The translations under genes were made by a program, and so were the position numbers. DNA of 64,000 nucleotides from Aminobacter sp. AP02 (GTDB lineage: Bacteria; Pseudomonadota; Alphaproteobacteria; Rhizobiales; Rhizobiaceae). The notes under the pieces are model-generated. The model did no database searches. It was not told where the DNA came from and saw nothing but the letters and a program-made list of their open reading frames with translations. The stretch lies in assembly GCF_003148805.1 (NCBI RefSeq), contig NZ_QGGX01000020.1, positions 17,706 through 81,705 of the forward strand, given 5' to 3'. The first letter of the stretch is position 1. Each line of letters opens with the position of its first letter. Positions 10,697 through 19,629 of the stretch are shown here, piece by piece.

Positions 10697-11716
10697 TCAC
10701 CCGGACTGCCGCGCTGAGAACTCGGCAATGCGCGCATGCACCGGCGCCGGCACGGTGATGCCTTCGGCTTCCGATCGGGCGCGTGCGGCGGCTTTTGCCG
10801 GGCCGGGAATGTGGACGCCGTAACGGCCCGACAGCCGATCGAGCTGGACGCGCATGCGGATATCGAACCCGGGGTCAAAAAGCTTGGGGTCGAGCGCCAC
10901 AATAAACAGGCCTGTATCAGGCGACTGGTGACCCTCGGTGATCGAGGGAGCGTCGAGCGACCAGTTGGCGCCCGATACGCCGGCGGCAAGCACCTCGACC
11001 ATCAACGCGATGTTGGCGCCGCGTGCGCCGCCGAAAGCCAGCAGCACGCCCTTCATCGCCTTCTTGGCGTCGGTCGTCGGTTTGCCCCTTGCATCGAGCG
11101 CCCAGCCCTCGGGAATGGGCTCGCCGTCATGGGCTGCCTTGCGGACATTGACGAACGCCGTGGCGCTCGACGACTGGTCGATGATGAGCGGCGGGCCGTC
11201 GACGACCGGGGCCGCCAGCGATATCGGATTGGTGCAAAAGACCGGCTTGGTCGATCCGGAGCCGGCGACCAATGCCGGCCCGTTGGTTGCGGCCAGCGCC
11301 ACCAGGCCCGCTTCGGCGAGGCGGCCGGTGAAATAGCCGAGCGCGCCGCAGGTATAGGTATTCTTTTGCGAGAAGATGGTGACGCCGAACAGGTGCGCCG
11401 CCTTGGCGATGTCGTTGAAGCTGCGGTCGAAGCCGGTATGCGCTGCGCCGCCTTGCCCGTCGGACAGGTAGATGGCGAGAGCGGGCCGATGGATGACCGG
11501 TTCTGCCTTGCCATCGATACGCCCGGCCTGAAGGGCCTCGAGATAATCGATGTAGTGGGCAAGTCCGACGCTCGGCTGGCCGTCGGCCTCGGCGGCGACG
11601 GCGGCAAGCGCGATGGAACGCGCCGTTTCTTCGCTGGCGCCGGCACCGATGGCTGCCGAGATGCACAGCGAACGTGCCTCGTCGAGGCTGAGTGTGACAG
11701 TCTTGGTATGCGGCAT
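10697..11716 (-). CDS. Ldh/MDH2-family NAD(P)H oxidoreductase, possibly pyrroline/piperideine-2-carboxylate reductase
   Basis: A 339-residue member of the malate/L-lactate/ureidoglycolate dehydrogenase family (a non-Rossmann NAD(P)H fold). Conserved blocks include TNPISLAAPVVDGPPLIIDQSSSATA near 160-185, PIPEGWALDARGKPTTD and LLAFGGARGANIALMVEVLAAGVSG near 225-265. The combination resembles DpkA, which reduces the cyclic imines of lysine, ornithine and proline catabolism, rather than true malate dehydrogenase. It lies 5 bases after a permease gene of the basic-amino-acid-type ABC operon, which supports a role on an imine or 2-oxo acid derived from the imported amino acid. The exact substrate is inferred only. 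Confidence 0.7.
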   Translation of the reverse strand: MPHTKTVTLSLDEARSLCISAAIGAGASEETARSIALAAVAAEADGQPSVGLAHYIDYLEALQAGRIDGKAEPVIHRPALAIYLSDGQGGAAHTGFDRSFNDIAKAAHLFGVTIFSQKNTYTCGALGYFTGRLAEAGLVALAATNGPALVAGSGSTKPVFCTNPISLAAPVVDGPPLIIDQSSSATAFVNVRKAAHDGEPIPEGWALDARGKPTTDAKKAMKGVLLAFGGARGANIALMVEVLAAGVSGANWSLDAPSITEGHQSPDTGLFIVALDPKLFDPGFDIRMRVQLDRLSGRYGVHIPGPAKAAARARSEAEGITVPAPVHARIAEFSARQSG

Positions 11717-11721
11717 GGGCG

Positions 11722-12531
11722 TTATCCCAGTCTGGCCGGAATCCGCGCCTCCAGTTTTCGGAAGGCGAAGACGAGAATGCCGGTGATGATCAGATAGATA
11801 AGCGCGAGCAGCAAGAGCGGCTCGTAGACGATGAAGGTGTCCTGGCGAACGCGTGAAGCGACGGCATAGATGTCGATCACCGTGATGGTGGCGACCAGCG
11901 GTGTCGCCTTGAGCTGGAGTACGGTTTCGCCGGCCAATGTAGGCAGCGCGCGGCTGACCGCCTGCGGCAGCCAGATCCGGCGGAAACGCTTCCAAGGGCT
12001 CATGCCGAACGCGCGGGCAGCCTCCAATTGACCCCGTGGCACGCCGGCAAAGGCACCGCGCATGACCTCGCCCTCATAGGCGGCATAAGACAAGGTCAGC
12101 GCCACGACTGCATAGGGCCAAGCTTGCCGCAGGATCGGCCATAGATCGGACTGCCTTATCCATGGATATTGCGGAAACAGCGATCCGAGGCCGTAGTAGA
12201 GCAACCAGAGCTGGAGCAGCAGCGGGGTGCCGCGGATGACCGTGCAGAACGCCTTCGCCGGCCAGGCGAGCCAGAACGGGCCGGCGGCCTGGGCAAGTCC
12301 GAGCGGGATGGCGAGCATGAAGCCGAGCGTGCAGGTCACCACCAGGATCCAGATGGTGCGCCAGATGCCGAGCAGCGCGAGGTCGAAATAGTTGGGCAGC
12401 CAGTCCCAGCGCATGAAGAAGATGGCCGAGAGTACCAGTGCAACGGCGATAGCGATCAGCACGATCCGGTGCGGCTGCAGCCATTCGGACCGCCCCGTGG
12501 AAGTTGATTCTGCTCGGGCTGCGGCGCTCAT
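11722..12531 (-). CDS. Polar amino-acid ABC transporter permease (HisM/OccM-like)
   Basis: Inner-membrane permease of 269 residues with about five to six membrane segments and the HisJM-type EAA loop (EVMRGAFAGVPRGQLEAARAFGMSPWKRFRRIWLPQA, about 155-190) that contacts the ATPase. An N-terminal polar extension of about 24 residues precedes the first membrane segment. It overlaps the partner permease by 4 bases (ATGA), so the two are translationally coupled. Substrate class inferred from the whole cluster: a basic amino acid or opine. Confidence 0.88.
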   Translation of the reverse strand: MSAAARAESTSTGRSEWLQPHRIVLIAIAVALVLSAIFFMRWDWLPNYFDLALLGIWRTIWILVVTCTLGFMLAIPLGLAQAAGPFWLAWPAKAFCTVIRGTPLLLQLWLLYYGLGSLFPQYPWIRQSDLWPILRQAWPYAVVALTLSYAAYEGEVMRGAFAGVPRGQLEAARAFGMSPWKRFRRIWLPQAVSRALPTLAGETVLQLKATPLVATITVIDIYAVASRVRQDTFIVYEPLLLLALIYLIITGILVFAFRKLEARIPARLG

Positions 12532-13286
12532 TGGCCGCTCTCCGTCACCGGAGGCATGCCGCGCCGGGCCCAGCGTTCGATGCGGCCGATGATGACGTTG
12601 GAAAACAGCGTCAGCAGCAGATAGAGCACGCCCGCGGCGACGAAGAAGGTAAAATAGGCCTTGGTCGTGGCGCCGGCCTGGCGGGTTTCCTGGGTCAGCT
12701 CATTGAAGCCGACGACGGCCAGAAGCGCGGTGTCCTTGGTGGCGATGAGCCAGAGATTGGCGAGGCCGGGAATGGCGAAGGGCAGCATCGCCGGCAAGGT
12801 GATGCGGCGCAGCATCTTGCCGGGCGGCATGCCATAGGCGCGGGCAGCCTCGATCTGGCCTTGCGGGATGGCAAGGATGGCACCGCGGATGACTTCTGTG
12901 GCATAGGCGCCCTGGACGACGCCGAGCACGCAGATGCCGGCGACAAGGCCGGATATGTCGATGGGCGCATAGCCGAAGCTGTCGAGCGCGCGGTTGATGA
13001 GGTCGGTGCCGGCATAATAGAGCAAGAGGATCAGCACCAGTTCCGGCACGGCGCGCACGACCGTGGTGTAGATCTCCATCAGGTCGCGCACCATCGGGCT
13101 GCCATAAAGTTTGCCCCAGGCGCCGGCGATTCCGATCGCGAGACCTAGGCCGAAGGCCCCGACAGCGATCTGGATGGAGTTGGCGAGCCCGCGCAAGAGA
13201 TTGGCGCCCCAGCCGGGCGGCGAGATCGACAGCAGCTCGATGGTGGCTGATTGCAGCATCGGGTTCAGGAGGTTCTCGATCGGCAT
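12528..13286 (-). CDS. Polar amino-acid ABC transporter permease (HisQ/OccQ-like)
   Basis: Partner permease of 252 residues. Several membrane segments are visible, with the loop EVIRGAILAIPQGQIEAARAYGMPPGKMLRRITLPAMLPF at about 120-160. Two different permeases, as here, form the heterodimeric pore in HisQM-type importers. It lies downstream of the binding-protein gene beyond a terminator-like hairpin, so its expression is probably lower than that of the binding protein. Confidence 0.88.
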   Translation of the reverse strand: MPIENLLNPMLQSATIELLSISPPGWGANLLRGLANSIQIAVGAFGLGLAIGIAGAWGKLYGSPMVRDLMEIYTTVVRAVPELVLILLLYYAGTDLINRALDSFGYAPIDISGLVAGICVLGVVQGAYATEVIRGAILAIPQGQIEAARAYGMPPGKMLRRITLPAMLPFAIPGLANLWLIATKDTALLAVVGFNELTQETRQAGATTKAYFTFFVAAGVLYLLLTLFSNVIIGRIERWARRGMPPVTESGQ

Positions 13287-13328
13287 GCTCCTCGATGGCG
13301 CCTCAGGAAAACGATGAGCGGCGGTGAC

Positions 13329-13359
13329 AAAAAACCTCGCCCCGGCTTGCGGGGCGAGG
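13329..13359 (-). terminator. Terminator/attenuator between binding-protein and permease genes
   Basis: On the minus strand, CCTCGCCCC (13351-13359 side) pairs with GGGGCGAGG (13335-13343 side) around a 7-base loop, followed by six U. This is a complete intrinsic terminator inside an ABC operon. It probably lets the binding-protein gene be expressed in excess over the permeases. Confidence 0.75.
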
Positions 13360-13383
13360 GTGGCTATGTGGCGTCAGCGGACG

Positions 13384-14163
13384 TCACTTGCCGTAAATGT
13401 CGAAGTCGAAATATTTCTTGGTGATCTCGGCATATTTGCCATTGTCGCGCAGGGCCTTGATGGCGGCGTTGAACTTTGCCTTCAGCGCCTCGTCGCCCTT
13501 GCGCAGGCCAACGCCGACGCCAGGTCCGAGCACTTCGAGGTCTTCGGCGACGTCCCCCTTCATGTCGCAGCAGGCCTTGCCCGCGTCGGTGTCAAGGTAG
13601 GTCTTGAGCGACAGCGAATCCGCTTGCACCGCGTCGATGCGGCCGGCGGCGAGGTCCGCCTGTGCCTCATCCTGCGTCTGGTAGATCTTGATCTCGGCGG
13701 CGCCTTCGCCGAAGTGCTTCTTGGCGTATGCCTCATGCACGGTCGACACCTGCACGCCGATGATCTTGCCCTTCAGCCCTTCCGGCGTGGCGTCGAACTT
13801 GGCGTCCTTGGCGCCGATAATGCCGGTGGGTGTGTTGTAATATTTGTCGGAGAAGTCGATCGACTTCTTGCGCTCGTCGGTGATCGACATCGAGTTGATG
13901 ATGGCGTCGATCTTTTTGGAATTGAGCGCCGGAATGAGGCCGTCCCACGCTGTCATGGTGATGGTGCATTCAAGCTTGGCCTCGGCGCAGAGCGCTTCGA
14001 TCATGTCGATCTCCCAGCCGCCCCATTTACCGGAAGCGTCGGGCGATTCGAAGGGCGGGTAGGGTTCGGGCGCCATGCCGACCTTGATCGCCTCGGCGCT
14101 GGCGCCTCCCGCGCTCAAGCCAAGAACCAAGGCCAGGGCCGCTGTAGCAAGCAGTGCTTTCAT
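13384..14163 (-). CDS. Periplasmic amino-acid-binding protein (ABC importer, family 3)
   Basis: A 259-residue solute-binding protein with a signal peptide (MKALLATAALALVLGLSAGG ... ASA, cleavage near residue 23). The mature part has IKVGMAPEPYPPFESPDASGKWGGWEIDMI, MTAWDGLIPALNSKKIDAIINSMSITDERKKSIDFSDKYY and a C-terminal YAEITKKYFDFDIYGK. This is the lysine/arginine/ornithine/histidine or octopine/nopaline subclass. It captures the ligand in the periplasm and delivers it to the two permeases. It lies between the ATPase and the permease genes. Confidence 0.9.
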   Translation of the reverse strand: MKALLATAALALVLGLSAGGASAEAIKVGMAPEPYPPFESPDASGKWGGWEIDMIEALCAEAKLECTITMTAWDGLIPALNSKKIDAIINSMSITDERKKSIDFSDKYYNTPTGIIGAKDAKFDATPEGLKGKIIGVQVSTVHEAYAKKHFGEGAAEIKIYQTQDEAQADLAAGRIDAVQADSLSLKTYLDTDAGKACCDMKGDVAEDLEVLGPGVGVGLRKGDEALKAKFNAAIKALRDNGKYAEITKKYFDFDIYGK

Positions 14164-14215
14164 GCTGTCACTCCCGTTTGTCGTCGTTTCGGATGTTCCC
14201 CTGATTTCGTCCGCG

Positions 14216-15028
14216 CTATCCGATGCTGCGGATGAATTGCTTGAGGCGCTCCGATTTCGGAGCGCCGAATATCTGTTCGGGCGGGCCTTCTTCCTCGACC
14301 ACGCCGTTCCAGAGATAGATCACATGTGTCGCAACCTCGCGGGCGAACTTCATCTCATGGGTTACCAACACCATGGTGCGGCCCTCGCGGGCGAGGTCGC
14401 CGATGACCTTGAGCACTTCGCCGACCAGTTCAGGATCGAGTGCAGAGGTCGGTTCGTCGAACAGCATGACGCGCGGCTGGACGGCAAGCGCTCGCGCGAT
14501 CGCCGCGCGCTGCTGCTGGCCACCTGAGAGATAGGCGGGATAAACATCGCGCTTTTCGGCGAGGCCGACACGGGCCAGGAGCTTTTCGGCTTCGACGATG
14601 GCGTCACTGCGCTTGACGCCCAAAACATGCACCGGCACCTCGATGACGTTTTCGATCAGCGTCATGTGGCTCCACAGATTGAAGCTCTGGAACACCATGC
14701 CAAGCCGCGAGCGGATGCGCTCGATCTGGCGCCGGTCGGCCGGCACGCTGTCGCCCAGGCTGTTGGGCTTGAGCCGGATCTGCTCGCCATTGACGCGGAT
14801 GATGCCGCTGGTGGGGTTTTCCAGGCAGTTGATGCAGCGCAGCAGCGTCGACTTGCCCGAGCCCGAGCCGCCGATGATCGCCACCACCTCGCCGTCGCGG
14901 GCAGACAGCGAAACGCCCTTCAGCACATGCAACTGGCCGAACTTCTTGTGCAGGTTTTCGACATGGATGGCTTCGGCGGCGACGCCGTCTGTGGGGGCAG
15001 GGCGTTGGGCTGCAACAACTGCAGCCAT
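14216..15028 (-). CDS. Polar amino-acid ABC transporter ATP-binding protein
   Basis: Cytoplasmic ATPase of 270 residues with the Walker A motif GGSGSGKST (about 53-61), Q-loop VFQSFNLWSHMT, signature LSGGQQQR (about 167-174), Walker B VMLFDEPTSALDP and the switch histidine in VLVTHEM. Sequence details (NLHKKFG at the start, SVPADRRQIERIRSRLGMVFQ) fit the HisP/OccP group. First gene of the minus-strand operon ATPase, binding protein, permease, permease, reductase. It has a short non-conserved N-terminal extension (about 20 residues); a slightly later start is possible. Confidence 0.9.
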   Translation of the reverse strand: MAAVVAAQRPAPTDGVAAEAIHVENLHKKFGQLHVLKGVSLSARDGEVVAIIGGSGSGKSTLLRCINCLENPTSGIIRVNGEQIRLKPNSLGDSVPADRRQIERIRSRLGMVFQSFNLWSHMTLIENVIEVPVHVLGVKRSDAIVEAEKLLARVGLAEKRDVYPAYLSGGQQQRAAIARALAVQPRVMLFDEPTSALDPELVGEVLKVIGDLAREGRTMVLVTHEMKFAREVATHVIYLWNGVVEEEGPPEQIFGAPKSERLKQFIRSIG

Positions 15029-15297
15029 CAGCGATGGCCCCAGTGCGTGAACGTTTTCCCGTCAGCGTGCAATCGGCTGCTCATGGTTCGCGTCGCGATG
15101 TCCCCGGGCGGTGAGGATGGACCTTCAAGCCTTGCGGCGTCAACGGCACCATTCCCGCTTCTTGTCGCCATTACGGCACTTGCGACGTTGTTATGCAAGT
15201 GTATAAATATTGGTACGATCAAACTTTCTCCGGAAGATGCGAAGGTGATGGCACACGGCTCACTGCCCATGGCGCCGTCGCGCCAGGTAATTGCGCG

Positions 15298-15945
15298 ATG
15301 ACGGTCGCTGGCCGGCGAAAATTCCGTCGCGAAGGCGAGGAGCGCCGGCGGCAGGATCTGATCGAGGCGACCCTCGATTGTGTCGCTGAACACGGGCTGC
15401 AGGGTGCTACCGTCAGGGCGATAGCATCGCGCGCCGGCGTGACAGCCGGGCTGATACGGCACTATTTCCCCGGCAAGGAAGAGCTTCTGCAGGCATCCTA
15501 TGCGACGATCATGGGGCGCATGACCGAGCTTGCGAAGACGGCACTCGCGACCGTCGAGCAGGATCCGCGGCGGCGCCTCGCGGCATTCCTCGAGGCAAGC
15601 CTAGTGCCTCCGGTCATCGATGTCAGGACATTTTCCATCTGGGGGAGCTTCATCGGCCGGGCAGGGTCGGACCCGGCGCTGGGCGTCGCTCACCGGGCTG
15701 GCTATCTCGGTTTCCGCGACGAGGTCGAAACGTTGGTCGCCGAGGTGTTCTCGGGCTCGGGGCGGCTGGCGAGTGCAGGCGAACTGCGCAGGCACGCTAT
15801 CGCCATCAACGCCATCATCGACGGATTGTGGGTCGAAGGCTGCCTGGCCGGCGACATGTTCGAGAACGGCGAACTGGCCGAAATCGGGATCGGCTCGGTC
15901 GAAGCGATGCTCGGCTTGAGATTGCGGCGGGAGGAACTGGCATGA
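15298..15945 (+). CDS. TetR family transcriptional regulator (BetI-like)
   Basis: A 215-residue regulator. The DNA-binding helix-turn-helix is at about residues 15-60 (RRRQDLIEATLDCVAEHGLQGATVRAIASRAGVTAGLIRHYFPGKEELL), followed by a ligand-binding domain with RTFSIWGSFIGRAG, which resembles the BetI subgroup. It overlaps the start of the ThDP enzyme gene by ATGA, so the two form one operon, and it faces the amino-acid ABC operon across a 269-base divergent intergenic region. It probably controls both. The ATG at 15298 follows the longest conserved N-terminus; the frame continues upstream but lacks HTH homology. Confidence 0.88.
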   Translation: MTVAGRRKFRREGEERRRQDLIEATLDCVAEHGLQGATVRAIASRAGVTAGLIRHYFPGKEELLQASYATIMGRMTELAKTALATVEQDPRRRLAAFLEASLVPPVIDVRTFSIWGSFIGRAGSDPALGVAHRAGYLGFRDEVETLVAEVFSGSGRLASAGELRRHAIAINAIIDGLWVEGCLAGDMFENGELAEIGIGSVEAMLGLRLRREELA

Positions 15946-17519
15946 CGACGATCGGCGAAGCTCTCATCGAGTTGCTCGAGGCCTATGGCGTCGACACGGT
16001 ATTCGGTATCCCTGGCGTGCATACCATCGAACTCTATCGCGGGCTGGCGCGGTCGAAGATCCGCCATATCACGCCGCGCCACGAGCAGGGCGCCGGCTTC
16101 ATGGCCGATGGTTATGCTCGAGCGTCAGGGCGGCCAGGCGTCGCCTTCGTCATCACCGGTCCGGGGCTGACCAACACCATCACGGCGATGGCCCAGGCGC
16201 GGGCCGACTCCGTGCCGATGCTGGTGATTTCAGGCGTCAACGCCACACCGACGCTCGGCAAGGGGCTCGGCTATCTGCACGAACTGCCGGATCAGCTGGG
16301 CATGATGGCAAAGGTGGCGTTGTCGTCGAAGCGGGTGACTGAGGCAGCGGAACTGCCTGGAGCTGTATCAGAGGCCTTCGAGATTTTTGCGACCCGGCGG
16401 CCCGGCCCGGTGCATATCGAGATCCCGCTCGATGTGATGGGCAGGCCGGCGGATGGGCTGAAACCGTTGCCGAAGCGCGAGATTGCGCAAGTCGTTGACG
16501 AGACGGCGATTGCCGAGGCCGTTCACCTGATCCGCGAGGCGAAGCGACCGCTGATCCTCGCTGGCGGTGGCGCGAAAGGCGCTGAAGCGGCGCTTTTTGG
16601 GCTGGCCGAGAAACTCGATGCGCCGGTCGTGACCACGGCCAACGGTCGCGGTTTGCTGCACGGCCGCGGCCTCAGCGTGCCCGCGAGCCCCAGCCTGAAA
16701 GCGGTGCGGTGCCTGATCGCCAATGCCGATCTGGTGATTGCCGCCGGCACCGAGTTCGGTCCGACCGACTACGACATGTATGGCGATGGCGATTTTGTGC
16801 TGCCGAAAAACCTCATCCGGATCGACATCGATGGCGCGCAGCTTGGACGGCGACCGGCCGCCGTTTCGATCCTGGCCGATGCGGTTGAGGCTCTTGAGAG
16901 ACTGAAAGCCGGACTTGGAAGCGAGGGGCGATCGGCTGAAGGTGCCGCACGCGCCAAGGCAGCGCGGGAGGCTGCGTGGGAAGAGATCGGCCCAACCATG
17001 CGCGAGCAGGTCAAAGCCGTCGAGACGATCCGGGCCGCACTGCCCGGCTCGATCATCGTTGGCGACTCCACCCAGCCGGTCTACGCCGCCAATCTCTACT
17101 ACGACCATGACCGTCCGGGCGGCTGGTTCAACGCCGCGACGGGCTATGGCGCGCTCGGCTATGGCCCGCCGGCGGCGATAGGCGCTGCTTTGGCTGTACC
17201 CGATGCGCCAGTCGTTTGCCTGAGCGGCGATGGCGGTTTCCAGTTCACGCTGCCGGAACTGGGAGCAGCGCTCGATGCGAATGCGCCCGTCATCTTCGTC
17301 GTGTGGAACAATCGCGGCTATCGCGAGATTGAAACCTCGATGCTCGATGCCGGCATCGAACCTGTCGGCGTGTCGCCGGTGCCACCGGACGTGCTGCTGG
17401 TTGCGCAAGCCTATGGCCTCCAGGCAGAGCGCCTGTCTGACATCGGAGCGCTTGACGGTGCGCTGAAGAAAGCACGCTCGACGGCAAAACCCTGTCTGAT
17501 AGAAATTACCGTCGAATAG
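15942..17519 (+). CDS. Thiamine-diphosphate enzyme, acetolactate-synthase-like; candidate 5-guanidino-2-oxopentanoate decarboxylase
   Basis: A 525-residue ThDP-dependent enzyme with all three domains. The pyrimidine-binding domain carries the catalytic glutamate (RHEQGAGFMADGYARASG, about 48-65), a central domain follows, and the PP-binding domain has GDGGFQFTLPELGAALDANAPVIFVVWNN (GDG-N25-NN, about 428-456). It looks closest to proteins annotated as 5-guanidino-2-oxopentanoate decarboxylase (AruI), which acts on transaminated arginine, rather than to true acetolactate synthase: no regulatory subunit gene follows. The adjacent basic-amino-acid transporter supports this. No AruH-type arginine:pyruvate transaminase is visible in the window. 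Confidence 0.75.
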   Translation: MTTIGEALIELLEAYGVDTVFGIPGVHTIELYRGLARSKIRHITPRHEQGAGFMADGYARASGRPGVAFVITGPGLTNTITAMAQARADSVPMLVISGVNATPTLGKGLGYLHELPDQLGMMAKVALSSKRVTEAAELPGAVSEAFEIFATRRPGPVHIEIPLDVMGRPADGLKPLPKREIAQVVDETAIAEAVHLIREAKRPLILAGGGAKGAEAALFGLAEKLDAPVVTTANGRGLLHGRGLSVPASPSLKAVRCLIANADLVIAAGTEFGPTDYDMYGDGDFVLPKNLIRIDIDGAQLGRRPAAVSILADAVEALERLKAGLGSEGRSAEGAARAKAAREAAWEEIGPTMREQVKAVETIRAALPGSIIVGDSTQPVYAANLYYDHDRPGGWFNAATGYGALGYGPPAAIGAALAVPDAPVVCLSGDGGFQFTLPELGAALDANAPVIFVVWNNRGYREIETSMLDAGIEPVGVSPVPPDVLLVAQAYGLQAERLSDIGALDGALKKARSTAKPCLIEITVE

Positions 17520-17552
17520 GCCGCGCTGCGCGGCCGGTCGCGGGAGTTGAGC

Positions 17553-18260
17553 ATGACGAGAAGTTTCGAAGGCCGGCACGTCGTTGTATCAGGCGCAACC
17601 GGTTCGCTGGGAGCTGCGGTAACCAGGCACTTGCTTGGCGAAGGTGCTGTCTGCCATCTGCCCGTCAGCCGGGCGAAAGCGCCGGAGGGTTTCGAATTCG
17701 CCGGTCATGAACGCGTGCATATCGCCACCGGCGTCGACCTGACCGACGCCAGGGCCGTCGATGCCTTCTATAAGGCCGTCCCCAGCCTCTGGGCCTCGAT
17801 CCATTCAGCCGGCGGCTTCGACATGGCGCCGATCGACAAGGTCGATCCCGACCAGTTCGGCCAGATGATGGACATTAACGCCAAGACCGCCTTCTTGTGC
17901 TGCCGTGCTGCTGCCCGCTCGATGCTTGCCGGCAAGGCCGGCGGCCGCATCGTCAACGTCTCCGCGCGTGCCGGCATCGAACCGCGCAAGGGTGGCGGAA
18001 TGGCCGCTTATGCGGCGAGCAAGGCCGCCGTTGCGGCGCTTACCTTTGCCTTAGCCGAGGAGCTGAAGGGCGCTGACATATTGGTCAACGCCGTGGCGCC
18101 GTCCACGCTCGACACGCGGGCGAACCGCGCCGACATGCCCAAGGCGGATTTCGCCAAATGGGTCAGCCTGGAAGCTGCGGCGGCTGCCATCGCGCATCTC
18201 GCTTCGCCTGCCAACCTGGTCACCAGCGGCACGGTGGCGGCCCTTTACGGACGAGCCTAG
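17553..18260 (+). CDS. SDR family oxidoreductase
   Basis: A 235-residue short-chain dehydrogenase with the NAD(P) motif GATGSLG (about 13-19), NVSARAG (Ser) and the catalytic AYAASKAAVAALTFALAEELKG (Tyr-xxx-Lys, about 150-155). It lies 33 bases after the ThDP decarboxylase gene, with a GGGAG ribosome site 6 bases before the ATG at 17553. A role in oxidising or reducing the aldehyde made by the decarboxylase is a positional inference. Confidence 0.85.
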   Translation: MTRSFEGRHVVVSGATGSLGAAVTRHLLGEGAVCHLPVSRAKAPEGFEFAGHERVHIATGVDLTDARAVDAFYKAVPSLWASIHSAGGFDMAPIDKVDPDQFGQMMDINAKTAFLCCRAAARSMLAGKAGGRIVNVSARAGIEPRKGGGMAAYAASKAAVAALTFALAEELKGADILVNAVAPSTLDTRANRADMPKADFAKWVSLEAAAAAIAHLASPANLVTSGTVAALYGRA

Positions 18261-18316
18261 CGGGCCGCTGGCGCAGGAAAACTGCGATCGGCTGACCGGT
18301 CGGACGCAGGGGCGCT

Positions 18317-19456
18317 TTAGTGCGCGAGCCCGCCACTTGCGACGCCGAGCAGCCTTGCCGGCAGGTAGATGACCAGCGAGGCAGCCCCGGTGATGATGTT
18401 GGTGCTGTCGGCGAGAAGGGTCTCGCCCTGGGCGCCTTCTCCGCGCACGCCGATGTCACGGTTCAGGGCCCCGCTGGCAGCCAGCGCCATGAGTGTTGGC
18501 GAGCTGGCGAAGACGTCGTGGCTGCCGCCATCGAGATCGGAAGTGTCGAGAACGGTGATGTTTTCGTCCTGCAGCGCCTGGATGTCAGCTCCGCTGCCTA
18601 CGCGGGGGTGCCCCCCCGTAAGCCTGCCCGAAACGCCGAGCGCCTTGTCCTTGCGCGACACCAGGATGGTGAAGGGACGCGGCAACGGGTCGATGTCGCG
18701 CACCTGGCTCTGGAACACGTCGATGTCGATGTCGGGCGCAGCCAGGATCACCCCGCCGAGACGGTTGATGTATTGTTGGCGTCCACTGAGTGCCAGGCTG
18801 CGCAGCGCCTCCATCACCACATATGTGCCCATCGAATGGCCGACCAGGACGATGCGCTTGGCCTTGGTGCGGGTCGCGATCTCGATGGTTTCGGCAAGCC
18901 CGTCGCGGCTGTAGGCGGCACTGTCGCGATCATAGACGTAGAGCGGCAGCGAACCGCCCGAGGGCCAGGCGTAGTGTAGTGCCACCGCCTTGACGTGGTA
19001 GTCGTTCATGATTTGCGCGTTGCGGAAGACGCTGTCGGCGAAATTGTTGTTGTAGCCGTGGACGAAAATGGCGATTTCGCGCTCATTTGCCGGGCGCTTC
19101 GCCAGCGCCGCGTCCAGCGCGTCGACGAATTGCTGCTTGTCGTCATAGGGCTGGAAGCTGCGGGCGAGGAAATCGCGCGCCGGATTGGGCGCGCGGTCGC
19201 TCTTTTCGACCTTGCCTGGGACGTGGGTCTTGGGGATGCCGATCTCGAACTTGGCGAAGTTGAGCGATTTCGCCCGGGCAGCCGAAAAAGGCGCTGCGAG
19301 GTCATCGGAGCGCGCACGCATAGTCGAGACGTAGACCGGCACCACAACCGCCGACTCGCCCTCCCGGCTGTCGCCGAGGCCGAGTACGGCTCTGCCGGCA
19401 CAGCCGGACACCACCAGCAACACGAGAAAGAACGTCAGAAAACGCAACTTGGTCAT
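18317..19456 (-). CDS. Alpha/beta hydrolase lipoprotein (DUF900 family)
   Basis: A 379-residue lipoprotein. MTKLRFLTFFLVLLVVSGCAG is a signal peptide with a lipobox (VSGC), so the mature protein should be anchored in a membrane by Cys19. The DUF900 alpha/beta-hydrolase core follows, with EIAIFVHGYNNNFADSVFRNAQ near 130 and the nucleophile elbow VLVGHSMGTYVVMEAL (Ser) near 205, then DIDIDVFQSQV. It is expected to be an esterase or lipase, but the substrate is unknown. The ATG at 19456 is used because it gives a clean signal peptide. Confidence 0.85.
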   Translation of the reverse strand: MTKLRFLTFFLVLLVVSGCAGRAVLGLGDSREGESAVVVPVYVSTMRARSDDLAAPFSAARAKSLNFAKFEIGIPKTHVPGKVEKSDRAPNPARDFLARSFQPYDDKQQFVDALDAALAKRPANEREIAIFVHGYNNNFADSVFRNAQIMNDYHVKAVALHYAWPSGGSLPLYVYDRDSAAYSRDGLAETIEIATRTKAKRIVLVGHSMGTYVVMEALRSLALSGRQQYINRLGGVILAAPDIDIDVFQSQVRDIDPLPRPFTILVSRKDKALGVSGRLTGGHPRVGSGADIQALQDENITVLDTSDLDGGSHDVFASSPTLMALAASGALNRDIGVRGEGAQGETLLADSTNIITGAASLVIYLPARLLGVASGGLAH

Positions 19457-19629
19457 GGCCGGGCTCGGGATGCTGGGCAGGGCTTGCTGACTTAAGAGCA
19501 GCAAATCCTACCCACGGCAAGCTTGAAGCGGCCGATCCATTTTCTTTGGATGCATTCGGATGCTCTGTGAAGCATTCTGGCATCACTCATGGCTTTTCTG
19601 GTCGTTCAGGCGGGGCCATAAGCGACGTT

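Noticed and set aside
15942..17519. Acetolactate synthase large subunit
   Set aside because: There is no small regulatory subunit gene beside it, and the context is amino-acid import with a TetR regulator, so a catabolic 2-oxo acid decarboxylase is more likely.
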